In this document: positions 46,839 to 55,949 of the stretch, piece by piece | Layout of the letters: the number at the start of each line of letters is the position of its first letter | How positions within the stretch are numbered: the stretch's first letter is position 1 | Assembly (NCBI GenBank): GCA_002386525.1 | Contig: DGIS01000004.1 | Location: forward strand, 62,001-126,000 | Length of the DNA: 64,000 bases | From: Sphingobacterium sp. UBA4616 | GTDB taxonomy: Bacteria > Bacteroidota > Bacteroidia > Sphingobacteriales > Sphingobacteriaceae | Reading direction: 5' to 3' | The notes under the pieces: model-generated | The model's database searches: none | What the model was told of the DNA's origin: nothing | What the model saw: only the letters and a program-made list of their open reading frames with translations | Position numbers and translations under genes: made by a program

Positions 46839-48530
46839 TTGAAATATTATTTCTTATACCTTATTCCTATTTTAATTCCTTCTTGTAATAGAAATAGGGA
46901 ACTTCAGTTAAAAAAAATTGAGAATATTGACTATGACAAAGCTTATGAATATGTCGATAACGGCAAACCCGATAGTTCATTTTTCTTTTTTGATAGAGCT
47001 AGACAGGTTTTCCTTGATAATGGTGATAGTCTAGGGGTCGCAAAATGTTTGGTCAATATGGCTATCACTCAAAAAGATCAAGGAGATTTTTATGGAGCTC
47101 AGGAAACGGCTCTTCAAGCCCTCGATTTTATGAATAAAAATAATCTAAAACATCACATCTACTTAAGCACAAATTATAACAATTTGGGAGCAGCGACAGT
47201 TAATCTGAATGATTTAGAGAATGCAATATCTTTTTATAATCTGGCCATTCGATATTCGGATGATTCAATTAATACGGTTACATATAAAAATAATCTGGCT
47301 CTATGTTATCAGAAACTCGAAAAATTTGAAAAAGCCATTGCAATTTATAATGAAATTGCAAATGTGGATTTTGTTAAAAGTAGTCCAGTAGAATATGCAA
47401 GGGTCTTATCTAATCTAGCGAGAACAAAATGGTTGCAAAATTCTAATTATAATGCTCTACCTGAACTTCATCAAGCTTTAAAAATAAGGCAACAAGAAAA
47501 TGATCTATGGGGGCAGAATGCAAGCCTATCTCACCTGTCAGATTTTTATGTGGCAACTAATCACAAAAAGTCCCTAGTCTATGCTGAAAGTATGTACGAA
47601 ATAGCGAGTAGGCTAAAAAGTTCAGCAAATAAGTTGCAAGCTCTTGAAAAATTGATAAAACTTGCACCATATGATCGGACTAAGAGATATTTTCAAGAGT
47701 ATCAGCAGCTTAACGACAGCATCCAACAGGCCCGTTCTGCCGCTAAAAACCAATTCGCCCTGATCCGCTACGAAGTAGAAAAAAATAAAGCCGATAACCT
47801 GCGGCTGGAAAAAGAAAATGTCGAAAAGCAGAACCGACTGGTCAGACAACGTGCGATTACAGGTGCAAGTATTTTTTTACTCCTGTTGGCTGTCGGTGGG
47901 GGAACCCTCTGGTATAAACGACGCAAGCTGCGTCTTGAACTCGAAGCCGAGAACAAGGTTAAAGAAACGCAGCTTCATCTTTCAAAGAAGGTACATGATG
48001 TGGTGGCAAACGACATTTATCACGTGATGACGGAAGTTGAATATAGAGATGATCTGGATCGTGAAGTGCTGCTTGATAAATTAGAAATTATTTACAACCA
48101 ATCGCGGGACATTTCACATAACGTTGAGCAACGGTCTACCGTTGAAGTTCCATATAATGAGCAAATTTCTACATTGCTTAAACCCTACGGTACAAGCGAT
48201 CGTCGTATATCGATCGTTGGAATTGACGCCGAACAATGGGGTGATGTCAGTAAGCGCATTAAAGTAGAAATAAAACATGTACTACAGGAACTGATGGTCA
48301 ATATGAAGAAGCATAGTGCGGCCGAGCGGGTCGTCGTACGCATTGAAAAATCAGACCAAGAGCTTAAAATTTTTTATAAAGATAATGGTGTTGGCCTACC
48401 AGCAGAAAGACCTCAGGGAAAAGGTATGGCGAATACGGTTTCCCGTATTGAAAGTCTAGGTGGCGGAATTATCTTTGACAGTGAACCGGGAGAAGGGCTC
48501 AGCATTACTGTCAATATCCCATTAATATAA
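46839..48530 (+). CDS. TPR sensor histidine kinase
   Basis: The start is TTG at 46839: it immediately opens a signal/lipoprotein-like sequence (MKYYFLYLIPILIPSC) and no ATG lies suitably near. The 563-aa protein has about six TPR units outside (LGVAKCLVNMAITQKDQGDF, NNLGAATVNLNDLENAISFY, NLALCYQKLEKFEKAIAIYN). A membrane helix follows (about 336-356, GASIFLLLLAVGGGTLWY). The kinase core is of HisKA_3 type with His in KKVHDVVANDIYHVM and the ATPase motifs QELMVNMKKHS, YKDNGVGL and GKGMANTVSRI. Its partner follows 13 nt downstream, and that partner's own promoter lies inside this gene. Confidence 0.9.
   Translation: MKYYFLYLIPILIPSCNRNRELQLKKIENIDYDKAYEYVDNGKPDSSFFFFDRARQVFLDNGDSLGVAKCLVNMAITQKDQGDFYGAQETALQALDFMNKNNLKHHIYLSTNYNNLGAATVNLNDLENAISFYNLAIRYSDDSINTVTYKNNLALCYQKLEKFEKAIAIYNEIANVDFVKSSPVEYARVLSNLARTKWLQNSNYNALPELHQALKIRQQENDLWGQNASLSHLSDFYVATNHKKSLVYAESMYEIASRLKSSANKLQALEKLIKLAPYDRTKRYFQEYQQLNDSIQQARSAAKNQFALIRYEVEKNKADNLRLEKENVEKQNRLVRQRAITGASIFLLLLAVGGGTLWYKRRKLRLELEAENKVKETQLHLSKKVHDVVANDIYHVMTEVEYRDDLDREVLLDKLEIIYNQSRDISHNVEQRSTVEVPYNEQISTLLKPYGTSDRRISIVGIDAEQWGDVSKRIKVEIKHVLQELMVNMKKHSAAERVVVRIEKSDQELKIFYKDNGVGLPAERPQGKGMANTVSRIESLGGGIIFDSEPGEGLSITVNIPLI
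48433..48477 (+). promoter_or_regulatory. Palindrome and promoter of the response regulator, inside the kinase gene
   Basis: ATACGGTTTCCCGTAT (48433-48448), then 21 nt, then -7 box TATCTTTG (48470-48477). Transcription would start near 48484, 60 nt before the regulator. This suggests autoregulation, the reverse complement of the palindrome being the form seen at the other sites. Confidence 0.65.
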
Positions 48531-48543
48531 AGATGATTGTTGT

Positions 48544-49209
48544 ATGTTTAAAAAAGTACTCATTGCCGAAGACCACGATACAGAAAATTTTGCAGTTCAA
48601 GTAACACTGCGTGACTTGGGAGTAGTTGATCCCGAATATGTTTATTATTGTGATCATGCCCTCGCTTGGATCAAGAATGCTATCCGTGCCGGAGATCCAT
48701 ATGACCTCCTTATTACCGATATTAATTTTAAGGATGATGGTTCTGATCAGGAGATTCAGGATGGACTTTCGCTGATTAAAGCAGTTAAATCTATTCAACC
48801 GAATATTAAAGTTGTTGTAATGACCGTGCAAGAGATCACGACCACAGTCCATGAAATGTTCAAGGAAAAACAAATTGATGGTTATGTTTTGAAGGCACGC
48901 CGCGGAAGAGAACATCTAAAAGAAGCCCTCCAGATGGTGTATCAAGGTAGAACATATCAATCTGCAGATAATAAGAAAATTGTCCAAGATCTAAATGCAT
49001 TTGAATTCTCCCAGCTTGACTTACAGATCGTTAATTTATTATATCAAGGTATTCCACAATATCAGATGCCTGAAATACTCAAACAGTTAGGTGCTAAAGC
49101 TTCCAGCCTGAGCACAATTGAGAAGCGCCTTAATCTGATGAAAGAATCTTATGGTTTTACCAACAATGCCCAGCTAATTGCACACTGTAGAGATGCTGAG
49201 CTGATATAA
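48544..49209 (+). CDS. LuxR/NarL-type response regulator
   Basis: This 221-aa protein has a receiver domain with the acidic pocket in LIAEDHDTEN, the phospho-Asp in LLITDINFKDDG, Thr in VVVMTVQEI and Lys in GYVLKARRGREH. The C-terminal helix-turn-helix (about 155-215, FSQLDLQIVNLLYQGIPQYQ ... STIEKRLNLMKESYGFTN) is a divergent LuxR type. It is the best candidate to bind the TTACGGGAAACCGTAA palindromes that flank it and occur at five other promoters within 46-60 kb. Confidence 0.88.
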   Translation: MFKKVLIAEDHDTENFAVQVTLRDLGVVDPEYVYYCDHALAWIKNAIRAGDPYDLLITDINFKDDGSDQEIQDGLSLIKAVKSIQPNIKVVVMTVQEITTTVHEMFKEKQIDGYVLKARRGREHLKEALQMVYQGRTYQSADNKKIVQDLNAFEFSQLDLQIVNLLYQGIPQYQMPEILKQLGAKASSLSTIEKRLNLMKESYGFTNNAQLIAHCRDAELI

Positions 49210-49218
49210 CTTTTTCCA

Positions 49219-49263
49219 TTACGGTTTTACGTAAAGACTCTTGTGACTATCGGGCTACTTTTG
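49219..49263 (+). promoter_or_regulatory. Palindrome and promoter after the response regulator
   Basis: TTACG-N6-CGTAA (49219-49234), then 21 nt, then TACTTTTG (49256-49263). It points into a 100-bp stretch without a gene that ends at a strong terminator. Confidence 0.6.
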
Positions 49264-49268
49264 TGTAT

Positions 49269-49392
49269 GCAGGGTAGGTAACGAGGTCGGGGAACTTGCT
49301 GAAAGTAAGATATCTCATGCATTCAAGATATTTAGTGCCATATTTTAATCAATTAAATGAAGAGCAAGGGCTATCCACCGATAGCCCTTATT
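49269..49392 (+). ncRNA. Candidate small RNA, about 120 nt
   Basis: The transcript is predicted from the promoter at 49256-49263 and the terminator at 49366-49389. No reading frame longer than 18 codons lies within it, and that one runs into the hairpin. It resembles no RNA family that I know. It could also simply be the 3' end of the regulator mRNA. Confidence 0.4.
49366..49389 (+). terminator. Terminator after the response regulator region
   Basis: Perfect stem AAGGGCTATC / GATAGCCCTT, loop CACC, followed by ATTTGTTTTTAT. It may also serve the converging gene at 49455. Confidence 0.85.
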
Positions 49393-49454
49393 TGTTTTTA
49401 TAATCATTTGTAATGTTCAGACTTAGGATGGATCCAGAGCTGAATGCCCTATTT

Positions 49455-49943
49455 TTAATCAGCTTGATTTGAAAACGTATTGATGGTGTTTAGTGCATAA
49501 TACGCGATTCCATTGTCAGGATATTCTTTCAGAATTTCTTCGTAGAGCGCTTTTGCTTGTTCGGCTTGCCCGATCTGCACATAACAGAATGCAATATTAC
49601 AGCGTGCCATTTCGCGATAACACATTTTAGATGCGCTCAACATCGTCAATGCACGATATTTATCTACCCATGCGTTTCTAGTAAAAAAATCAAGACTCAG
49701 CTCAAAATGTTCTAAAGCCGCTTTGAAATCCTTCTGTTTGATAGCCTTCATTCCTTTGTTGTGGCTAGATGGAATGAGCTGCTGCAATAGAATAAATAAT
49801 GCAGAAAATAAAACAACACCTATGAAAATTCCATGTTTTTGGAATAAAATTGTAAAAAATGCTATAAAAACAGCCCATACCAAGATGATGATTAGTATGG
49901 CAGACTGGGATACTTGCCGAACAATAGGAACATTTGCGCTCAT
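49455..49943 (-). CDS. Membrane protein with short TPR region
   Basis: This 162-aa protein has two N-terminal membrane helices (about 12-33 and 38-57). A TPR-like region (KQKDFKAALEHFELSLDFFT; CYVQIGQAEQAKALYEEILK) follows. It resembles the many small TPR membrane proteins of unknown job. It lies convergent to the response regulator; no good copy of the palindrome faces it (only a degenerate one near 50014). Confidence 0.65.
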   Translation of the reverse strand: MSANVPIVRQVSQSAILIIILVWAVFIAFFTILFQKHGIFIGVVLFSALFILLQQLIPSSHNKGMKAIKQKDFKAALEHFELSLDFFTRNAWVDKYRALTMLSASKMCYREMARCNIAFCYVQIGQAEQAKALYEEILKEYPDNGIAYYALNTINTFSNQAD

Positions 49944-50071
49944 ACGGATGAATAAATTGTTGCTTGTTATTTTTCTAAATGTAGCAAATTTCTTAAAAAT
50001 ATCTCTTCTCCGTATTTCGATTACGTTAAGTTCTGAAGCTCTTGCTATCTATTTTGCCTATCAAGGAGTCT

Positions 50072-50116
50072 TTACGGGAAACCGTAGAATCGCGGCTACG
50101 GTTTTTGATAGTTTTG
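50072..50116 (+). promoter_or_regulatory. Palindrome and promoter of the PLD-like operon
   Basis: TTACGGGAAACCGTAG (50072-50087), then 21 nt, then TAGTTTTG (50109-50116). Transcription would start near 50122, 54 nt before the gene at 50176. Confidence 0.7.
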
Positions 50117-50175
50117 AATCGATAAAGCAACAAATAGCAGAAAAGTCAATTAACCGTATTTAACTGAAAAACACT

Positions 50176-52296
50176 ATGAACACAGATCAATTGATCCAAG
50201 ATACACTCTCCGATAGCAGAGTCATCTACGAACGTGTTAGGCAAGAACTTTCTAAAGCTCGATCCGAAGTTCTGATAGCAATGGCCTGGTTTACCGACAA
50301 TGAATTGTTTGCCACAGTTCAGGGATGTCTCGATCGACATGTAAAAGTTTCTATTATTATCTCCGATCAGCCCGATAACGAAAAGTTAGATTTTTCACTT
50401 TTAGAAAAGCAGGGGGCTGATGTAACCAAGGTCAAAAACGTAGGCTGGGGTATTATGAATCAAAAATTCTGCGTGATCGATCAGAGCGTAGCCATAACAG
50501 GCTCCTATAATTGGAGCAACAACTCCAAAAGTAACAACCATGTAAGCGTCATCGTGACCAATTACCCGAAGACCATCTCGGAGCTTACCGAAACTTTTCA
50601 TGGAATCCGCACGAGAGCTATACGAATCAATAATGGTGAATCTTTGGAAGACATCATCTCATCTGAAAAAATTGAAATGCCTATGCAGACGAAATTAGAA
50701 AGTCAAACCTCGAGATACAAGGTGTCATCGGGCAGTGATCTCAATTTTCAGCAGCAGTCCTTAAAAGAGTTTAAAGACGTGCTGGACAATATTATAGCTT
50801 CGGAGGTCGGCGCTTTTGACAAAGATTTAGTCAAACAGAGCGGATATAACCGGGCCAAAGAAAACAACGGCGATCATCAGATACTTCATCAGGCGATGGA
50901 CAGTCTTTACTCTAATTTTATCAATGAAATTGAAGTAATTGCCGAGAAGAAGGATCGCTTGAAAGTCCGTATTGACGAACAGCAAAAGGTGAGTACGACC
51001 AATATGGAATTTAAGACCGAACAGGAAGTCGAAAAGATCAAAACCAATACAGCCTTCGATCAGCAGAACCTGGATTCAGATATCAACATGTTGACGGCAA
51101 AAATTGAAGAGAAGCGTCTGCAGATCAGCTCCAACAATAATACCAAGATCCCTTTTATAGAAAGCAAAATTATAGCGCTAAAGCAAAAGATTAGGGAGCT
51201 TGAAGTGGAGTTTGTAAAACCTAGTATCAATAAACCTGTGATGGCCATACTGATAGCAACTACATTGCTGCTAGCCCTCTATATCTTTGTATTCTATTCT
51301 TCGGTAGCCTATATCTTTGTTTTTTCGAAAGAAGATATCAATAAAATGATTTTGATGGGAGCTGCAAATATTGAATCGCCCGAAGTATTCAATCCACATG
51401 CGATCTCCAAAATAGGGCAGAAGGGATTGGGTGGTATACTATTCCTTTTTCTTTTTGTGGCAATTCCTCTGGCGTTGGGTATGTATAAGGTGTTTAAGGA
51501 GCTTTTTGATACTAACGATAAGCTGGGACTTGAAAGAGGTAACATGTGGCAAAAGTTGAAAGGTGGCTTTATTGACAATCTAGGAATTATCCTTATTATC
51601 ATCGTCGATATCTTTATTGCCTATAAGGTATCAAAAAATATCAATGATATTGATCTGTTGACCAATGTGACAGAGCAGCATCTTACCTTGTCAACTGTAT
51701 TCAAGGACAGTAATTTTTGGCTCGTATTCATTCTTGGAGCTTTGGGCGTTTTTCTATTTGGGTTCTTCTTTGAAAAACTGTTGGCTCAGATCAACGAGCG
51801 TAATCTGTCTTTCCAACAACAGAAAACCAAACATATTGTACAGAGCCATCAGGCTGAAATCGAAGAATATCAAGAACAGATCAATAAAATCCAGCTCGAG
51901 AACGATGCATTGCAGTCCGAACTCTTTGCATTACAGGTCAACAAAGAAGAGAAGATAACACAGGTGCAGCAGCTGCCCATTCAACAGAACGAACGTGTAG
52001 GAAGCTTACAGCATCAATTATTGACCTTCAAGGAGCGCATCAGCAATATCGGACAGATTTATAAGAGCCAGGTTGACAATGATAAATTGCCTATCTCCAA
52101 AGCCGAGATGGAAAATAGGGTCAATATCTATATGGAAGGATGGAGCAAATATCTATATGAAGTATATGCGATCCTAAAAGCCGAAACCAAAACCCGTGAA
52201 GCCGTTGGGGAATGTGAGGCATGGCTGTCGAATCTAGGATTGCAATCTGATATCAAACATGAACTTTTAGAAGACCTTACAGCTTTTAACAACTAA
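50176..52296 (+). CDS. Membrane protein with an N-terminal PLD-like domain, catalytic His replaced
   Basis: In this 706-aa protein the first about 160 residues form one phospholipase-D/nuclease-type domain: SEVLIAMAWFTDNELF and then MNQKFCVIDQSVAITGSYNW. In the HxKxxxxD motif the histidine is Asn95, while K97 and D102 remain, so catalysis is doubtful. Long coiled coils (about 245-345 and 545-620) surround a membrane part with four helices (about 355-382, 418-438, 474-490, 514-533). It heads an operon with a VWA-like lipoprotein (11 nt) and a thermonuclease-like lipoprotein, controlled by the palindrome at 50072. Confidence 0.75.
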   Translation: MNTDQLIQDTLSDSRVIYERVRQELSKARSEVLIAMAWFTDNELFATVQGCLDRHVKVSIIISDQPDNEKLDFSLLEKQGADVTKVKNVGWGIMNQKFCVIDQSVAITGSYNWSNNSKSNNHVSVIVTNYPKTISELTETFHGIRTRAIRINNGESLEDIISSEKIEMPMQTKLESQTSRYKVSSGSDLNFQQQSLKEFKDVLDNIIASEVGAFDKDLVKQSGYNRAKENNGDHQILHQAMDSLYSNFINEIEVIAEKKDRLKVRIDEQQKVSTTNMEFKTEQEVEKIKTNTAFDQQNLDSDINMLTAKIEEKRLQISSNNNTKIPFIESKIIALKQKIRELEVEFVKPSINKPVMAILIATTLLLALYIFVFYSSVAYIFVFSKEDINKMILMGAANIESPEVFNPHAISKIGQKGLGGILFLFLFVAIPLALGMYKVFKELFDTNDKLGLERGNMWQKLKGGFIDNLGIILIIIVDIFIAYKVSKNINDIDLLTNVTEQHLTLSTVFKDSNFWLVFILGALGVFLFGFFFEKLLAQINERNLSFQQQKTKHIVQSHQAEIEEYQEQINKIQLENDALQSELFALQVNKEEKITQVQQLPIQQNERVGSLQHQLLTFKERISNIGQIYKSQVDNDKLPISKAEMENRVNIYMEGWSKYLYEVYAILKAETKTREAVGECEAWLSNLGLQSDIKHELLEDLTAFNN

Positions 52297-52307
52297 TCCA
52301 TCAACCA

Positions 52308-53279
52308 ATGAAAGTAACTAACATCTTGCCATTAGCCATCTTACCATTTTTTGTTGCTTGTATGAATGACGGTTCCTCCAAAAAGGAGGAGCAGTCGAAT
52401 AATCAAGTGACGCTCAAAGACTATAATATTATTATTGCTCCAGATCTCTCCAATCGGATCAATATGGCACTTTATCCCAAACCGATCCATGACACGGTTC
52501 TGATCAGCAGTTTAATTGGTCATAGCAGTGATCTGCTGACCTTGAATACACGTCGTTCAGGACAAGCCGATATTTATAAAATTGATTTTATCAACCGTGG
52601 GATATTGAACGATACATCATTTGAGCCTAAGAAAATGACCATTGATTTTAATCGATTTGAAAACAACCAAATGGATCGGGTCAAATACATTCGCCAAGGA
52701 TTGAAATCTGACGAACGGCAGTTTTCGGACGAAGTGAAACGGGTATATGATTATTCCTTAAAAAATCAGACGGGCGCCGATGTCTGGAATTACTTTAATG
52801 AAACTGTTAAATTCTCTTTGGTAGATGCTTCCCCAAAGCGCATACAAAGTGGTGACAATATGCTTGTTGACAAAAAAAACAACAATGTCGTTTTGCTTTT
52901 GACTGATGGTTACCTTGAGAATGCCAATAAGGGTAAGGGATATCGCTTAGACCCTGCATTAATCGCTAAGATCCGCCAGGACTTTAAAGCAAGTGGCAAG
53001 TCTGATTTGGCTACTTTTATTAAATCAGATCCTAGCTATGCTATCAATAAGACAGATTTTAACTTAAAAGATGTCAATATATTTATAGCCGAGCTAGTTG
53101 ATCGATCTTTGGATAAATATGGTGTTGCAAAGGAACAGCCTACAGATTTTCAAATTGTTAAGGTTGTTTGGGAAAAATGGCTGAAAGACAGCGGGTCGCC
53201 CAATGTTAAAGTTGTTCAGGCAGTCAACACCAAACAGGAGCTTTACCAAGAGTTTGAACAGTTTCTTAAAACACTATAG
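52308..53279 (+). CDS. VWA-like lipoprotein
   Basis: This 323-aa protein has lipobox FVAC (Cys18), then MNDGSSKK. The mature part begins IIIAPDLSNRI, a DxSxR metal-site pattern, and later has NVVLLLTDGYLEN, the TDG strand of von Willebrand A domains. The space between is longer than in simple VWA domains. The role is unknown; its place between the PLD-like protein and the nuclease suggests a shared envelope complex (inference). Confidence 0.65.
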   Translation: MKVTNILPLAILPFFVACMNDGSSKKEEQSNNQVTLKDYNIIIAPDLSNRINMALYPKPIHDTVLISSLIGHSSDLLTLNTRRSGQADIYKIDFINRGILNDTSFEPKKMTIDFNRFENNQMDRVKYIRQGLKSDERQFSDEVKRVYDYSLKNQTGADVWNYFNETVKFSLVDASPKRIQSGDNMLVDKKNNNVVLLLTDGYLENANKGKGYRLDPALIAKIRQDFKASGKSDLATFIKSDPSYAINKTDFNLKDVNIFIAELVDRSLDKYGVAKEQPTDFQIVKVVWEKWLKDSGSPNVKVVQAVNTKQELYQEFEQFLKTL

Positions 53280-53284
53280 GCCAC

Positions 53285-53845
53285 ATGAAAAAATGGGTAA
53301 ATGTAATGATCAAACTGGGCGTAATTGCTCTGTTTTTTCTAATCGTGTTTTTGATGAGCTGTTCAAATGCTGAACACACGTTTAGATCAGTAGGTTTTTT
53401 TGAGAAGACCCACCTTCCGTATATTGAGGAAGTCAGGGCTTACAAAGTCGTAGATGGCGACACATTTTGGGTTAGGAACCGTCAGGGGAATAAAATGAAA
53501 ATTAGACTGATCGGTATAGACGCACCGGAGGATAGAAACGCCTTCTATAAAAAGAAACATCCATTTGGAATAGTCTCCAAAAGGTATCTAGACAGTTTGA
53601 TTCTCGATAAGAATATTCGATTGGAATATGATGTGGATTCACTTGATCGTTACGGGAGGACTTTGGCCTATGCCTATCTTAATAATGTTTTTATCAACGA
53701 GAATATGATCAAGAATGGCTATGCTTTATTGATGACTGTACCACCCAATGTAAAGTATGCTTCACAGTTTGTAGAAGGACAAAACCATGCAAGATTAAAT
53801 CGATTAGGACTTTGGAATTCAGACGCTGTACCTAACTTCGATTAA
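53285..53845 (+). CDS. Thermonuclease (SNase)-family lipoprotein
   Basis: This 186-aa protein has a hydrophobic start with lipobox FLMSC (Cys near 26). The SNase fold is clear: VDGDTFWVRNRQG, the KIRLIGIDAPED strand (Arg and Glu matching the catalytic pair) and SLDRYGRTLAYAY (second catalytic Arg), ending LGLWNSDA. All key residues are kept, so a surface or periplasmic Ca-dependent nuclease is likely. It is the last gene of the 50176 operon, 6 nt after the VWA-like gene. Confidence 0.9.
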   Translation: MKKWVNVMIKLGVIALFFLIVFLMSCSNAEHTFRSVGFFEKTHLPYIEEVRAYKVVDGDTFWVRNRQGNKMKIRLIGIDAPEDRNAFYKKKHPFGIVSKRYLDSLILDKNIRLEYDVDSLDRYGRTLAYAYLNNVFINENMIKNGYALLMTVPPNVKYASQFVEGQNHARLNRLGLWNSDAVPNFD

Positions 53846-53868
53846 TACGCTCCGACTGAAGATATAAT

Positions 53869-53903
53869 TTAAACGCCTGTTCTCGTGTTGGACAGGCGTT
53901 TAA
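53869..53903. terminator. Bidirectional terminator between convergent genes
   Basis: Stem TTAAACGCCTGT / ACAGGCGTTTAA with an 11-nt loop, directly before the stop of the minus-strand gene. Confidence 0.75.
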
Positions 53904-54917
53904 TTAGCTTGGCCAGTTTTGGCTTAGATATGCCTGCCATATCTTCTTCATCATAATTTCAAAGATGACTTGATCCTTTTTTGATGTAAGTTTTGGCTCT
54001 TTACCCTTGTGTTTTTTGATCAGTACATGATCGGGCAAAATATGGATATTGGAAATTTGGCCATAAGTTAGTTTCGAAACACCATCAGAAGAGAAAAAGT
54101 ATAACTTTTTGTTGGTCATCACGATTGAACCGCGCTTGATCAATTTATAGCTCGAATATCCTTTCTCAGAGCGTAATTCAAACCATTTAATGTCATTCTC
54201 CTCGTATAGGCATATTTCATTCTTAACGATCTCTTGATTTGTTCCCCACCTTTTAAGGGGTTCCATTTCCAATTGCCAGTAGGAAAGGTATTTATTGAGC
54301 ATTTTTTTTGTCGATTTAGACAAAACGATCTGACGTTTTTTTAATGAAGTTTCTAGTTCTGTCATTTCATTAAATGACATCCGTTTTTTTGCAATAAATG
54401 GTCTCACTAAAGCGTCCGTAAATTGCGTGTTCCGTTTGTTTTTAATCTCATTTAGAATCGTATCAGTAATCTCAAAGAATTGGACCAATTTATTAAAATA
54501 AAGGAAATCAGTATCATCCATCACCTGGTCCTTAAGCAGTTTGATATATACACTATCAATCACATCAATGCCTAATTTTCGACGGTAATATGTCGCAGTG
54601 TTGTTATCGATGAGTAACAAAGACTGTAAATGCCTTATATTATTCAGCTCTAATTCACTGATGATCCCATTTTTACAGCATTCATGGATATAGGTGATAT
54701 AAAATTCCTCCATATTCAATCCGAAGCTTTTGTATACGGTGGTACCATACTTTGATACGATCAGTTCCATGTCATGGATGCAGACCGATTCTATTGGTTT
54801 ATTTGCAAAGAGGTTATTGATTTCTATCACACAATTCTCATCTGGCTCTTGCTTGAACCAACGTTGCAAAAGACTTTTCTTGATGAGCGGTTTCTTTTCA
54901 AATATTTCCTTATTCAT
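53904..54917 (-). CDS. Cytoplasmic protein with C-terminal PH-like domain
   Basis: The start at 54917 (MNKEIFEKKPL) is preferred to an upstream one at 55016 that would overlap the preceding gene by over 100 nt. The 337-aa protein is largely helical to about 255. It ends in a small beta domain (RGSIVMTNKKLYFFSSDG, then YGQISNIHILPDHVLIKK) like bacterial PH domains. The middle (SLLLIDNNTATYYRRKLGID) resembles helical repeats linked to J-type or TerB modules. It overlaps the gene upstream by 8 nt, so the two are coupled. Confidence 0.6.
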   Translation of the reverse strand: MNKEIFEKKPLIKKSLLQRWFKQEPDENCVIEINNLFANKPIESVCIHDMELIVSKYGTTVYKSFGLNMEEFYITYIHECCKNGIISELELNNIRHLQSLLLIDNNTATYYRRKLGIDVIDSVYIKLLKDQVMDDTDFLYFNKLVQFFEITDTILNEIKNKRNTQFTDALVRPFIAKKRMSFNEMTELETSLKKRQIVLSKSTKKMLNKYLSYWQLEMEPLKRWGTNQEIVKNEICLYEENDIKWFELRSEKGYSSYKLIKRGSIVMTNKKLYFFSSDGVSKLTYGQISNIHILPDHVLIKKHKGKEPKLTSKKDQVIFEIMMKKIWQAYLSQNWPS

Positions 54918-55836
54918 ATTGTCTGTATTCTTGATATATGGGATCATTCCAGTTACATACACCACCATGCCAGGAGCAGGCACCCCGGCCCCGTGCGTTA
55001 GATGTGGTGCCGTCACAACATCTTGTCACGTAGCCGATAATCCTCTTTCTTAAGGGATTGATTGTATTATATAATCTTTGAGCTGCGGTCGACCCAAGCT
55101 CTATCGCTATATTGAGGTCGTTGACAGCTTCCTGTGGCTGCCTTAGCTTTTGGTAGCATATCGCACGCCGATAGTAATGGTCAACATTTTTATCTTGTGC
55201 TATTAGGTCATCCAATTTGCCTAAAGCATCTCTATAGTTTTTGTGTTTGATTAATAAGTCTATCTGCAGCGACCTTAAAGTATTGCGCTTATTTGATAAT
55301 TTATCTAGTTCATCGCTAAACTTGGCAAAAGTGTTTGCTCGATCAATTAAACGAAGGGATCTGTCGATATCTCTCGATGGAGTATCCAGCAGTTTCAAGT
55401 AATAATGAAGACTATCTTTTCGGATAGCTTCATTTTTTTCCTCCAGTTCTTTCTTGTGTTTTTCAGCCTGTGCCAATAATGCTCTTTCCTGTTCTTTTTG
55501 CAGCTGAAAGTGATGGCTCGCGATGCTAACTGGAATTGAAAAGATTATTAGAAGTCCAGTAATAAAGAGTTTTACTTTGGGAACCAGCTTGACGCGAAGC
55601 AGATTTTCCCATCCTGATTCAGTCGCGGGAATAAAAAGCGTTGATATAGCGGCCAAGATCAATCCCGTTAATAGGTTATTAGCAAGCACGAAAGCGGATA
55701 GCATAATACCACTGGATAGCAGAATTTTCCACAAGGAGAATGTCTTTGTGTCTTTTTGGCTGCTTGATCCGTGGAAGATATCTTTAAATATCTTTTTGCT
55801 AGGCGATATCAACCCACTTACATATCTTCTGTTCAT
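54910..55836 (-). CDS. Membrane protein with coiled coil, TPR and Cys/His C-terminal tail
   Basis: This 308-aa protein has two or three N-terminal membrane helices (about 34-75 and 92-108), a coiled coil (EQERALLAQAEKHKKELEEK) and a TPR-like part (RDALGKLDDLIAQDKNVDHY, YQKLRQPQEAVNDLNIAIEL). The short end TRCCDGTTSNARGRGACSWH continues GGVCNW, a DUF3761-type motif. Its stop overlaps the start of the PH-like gene. No palindrome of the local set is visible upstream. Confidence 0.65.
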   Translation of the reverse strand: MNRRYVSGLISPSKKIFKDIFHGSSSQKDTKTFSLWKILLSSGIMLSAFVLANNLLTGLILAAISTLFIPATESGWENLLRVKLVPKVKLFITGLLIIFSIPVSIASHHFQLQKEQERALLAQAEKHKKELEEKNEAIRKDSLHYYLKLLDTPSRDIDRSLRLIDRANTFAKFSDELDKLSNKRNTLRSLQIDLLIKHKNYRDALGKLDDLIAQDKNVDHYYRRAICYQKLRQPQEAVNDLNIAIELGSTAAQRLYNTINPLRKRIIGYVTRCCDGTTSNARGRGACSWHGGVCNWNDPIYQEYRQYE

Positions 55837-55889
55837 GATATTAAATATTTTCGGCGCGAAAAATAAATTAGCTAAGTTTATAGGAAAAA

Positions 55890-55918
55890 ATCGCTTAAGA
55901 AACCTTTTCTTAAGCGAT
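55890..55918 (-). terminator. Terminator of the PD-ExK-type gene
   Basis: Stem ATCGCTTAAGAAA / TTTCTTAAGCGAT, loop 3 nt. On the minus strand it is followed by a run of T (TTTTTTCC). Confidence 0.85.
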
Positions 55919-55949
55919 AACCAGATTATTGCGATAAATGAACTGTATT

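Noticed and set aside
50014..50029. Possible eighth palindrome facing the minus-strand gene at 49455
   Set aside because: Only one half resembles the consensus, and the matching -7 box (GAAATTTG at 49985-49992 on the minus strand) has a mismatch.
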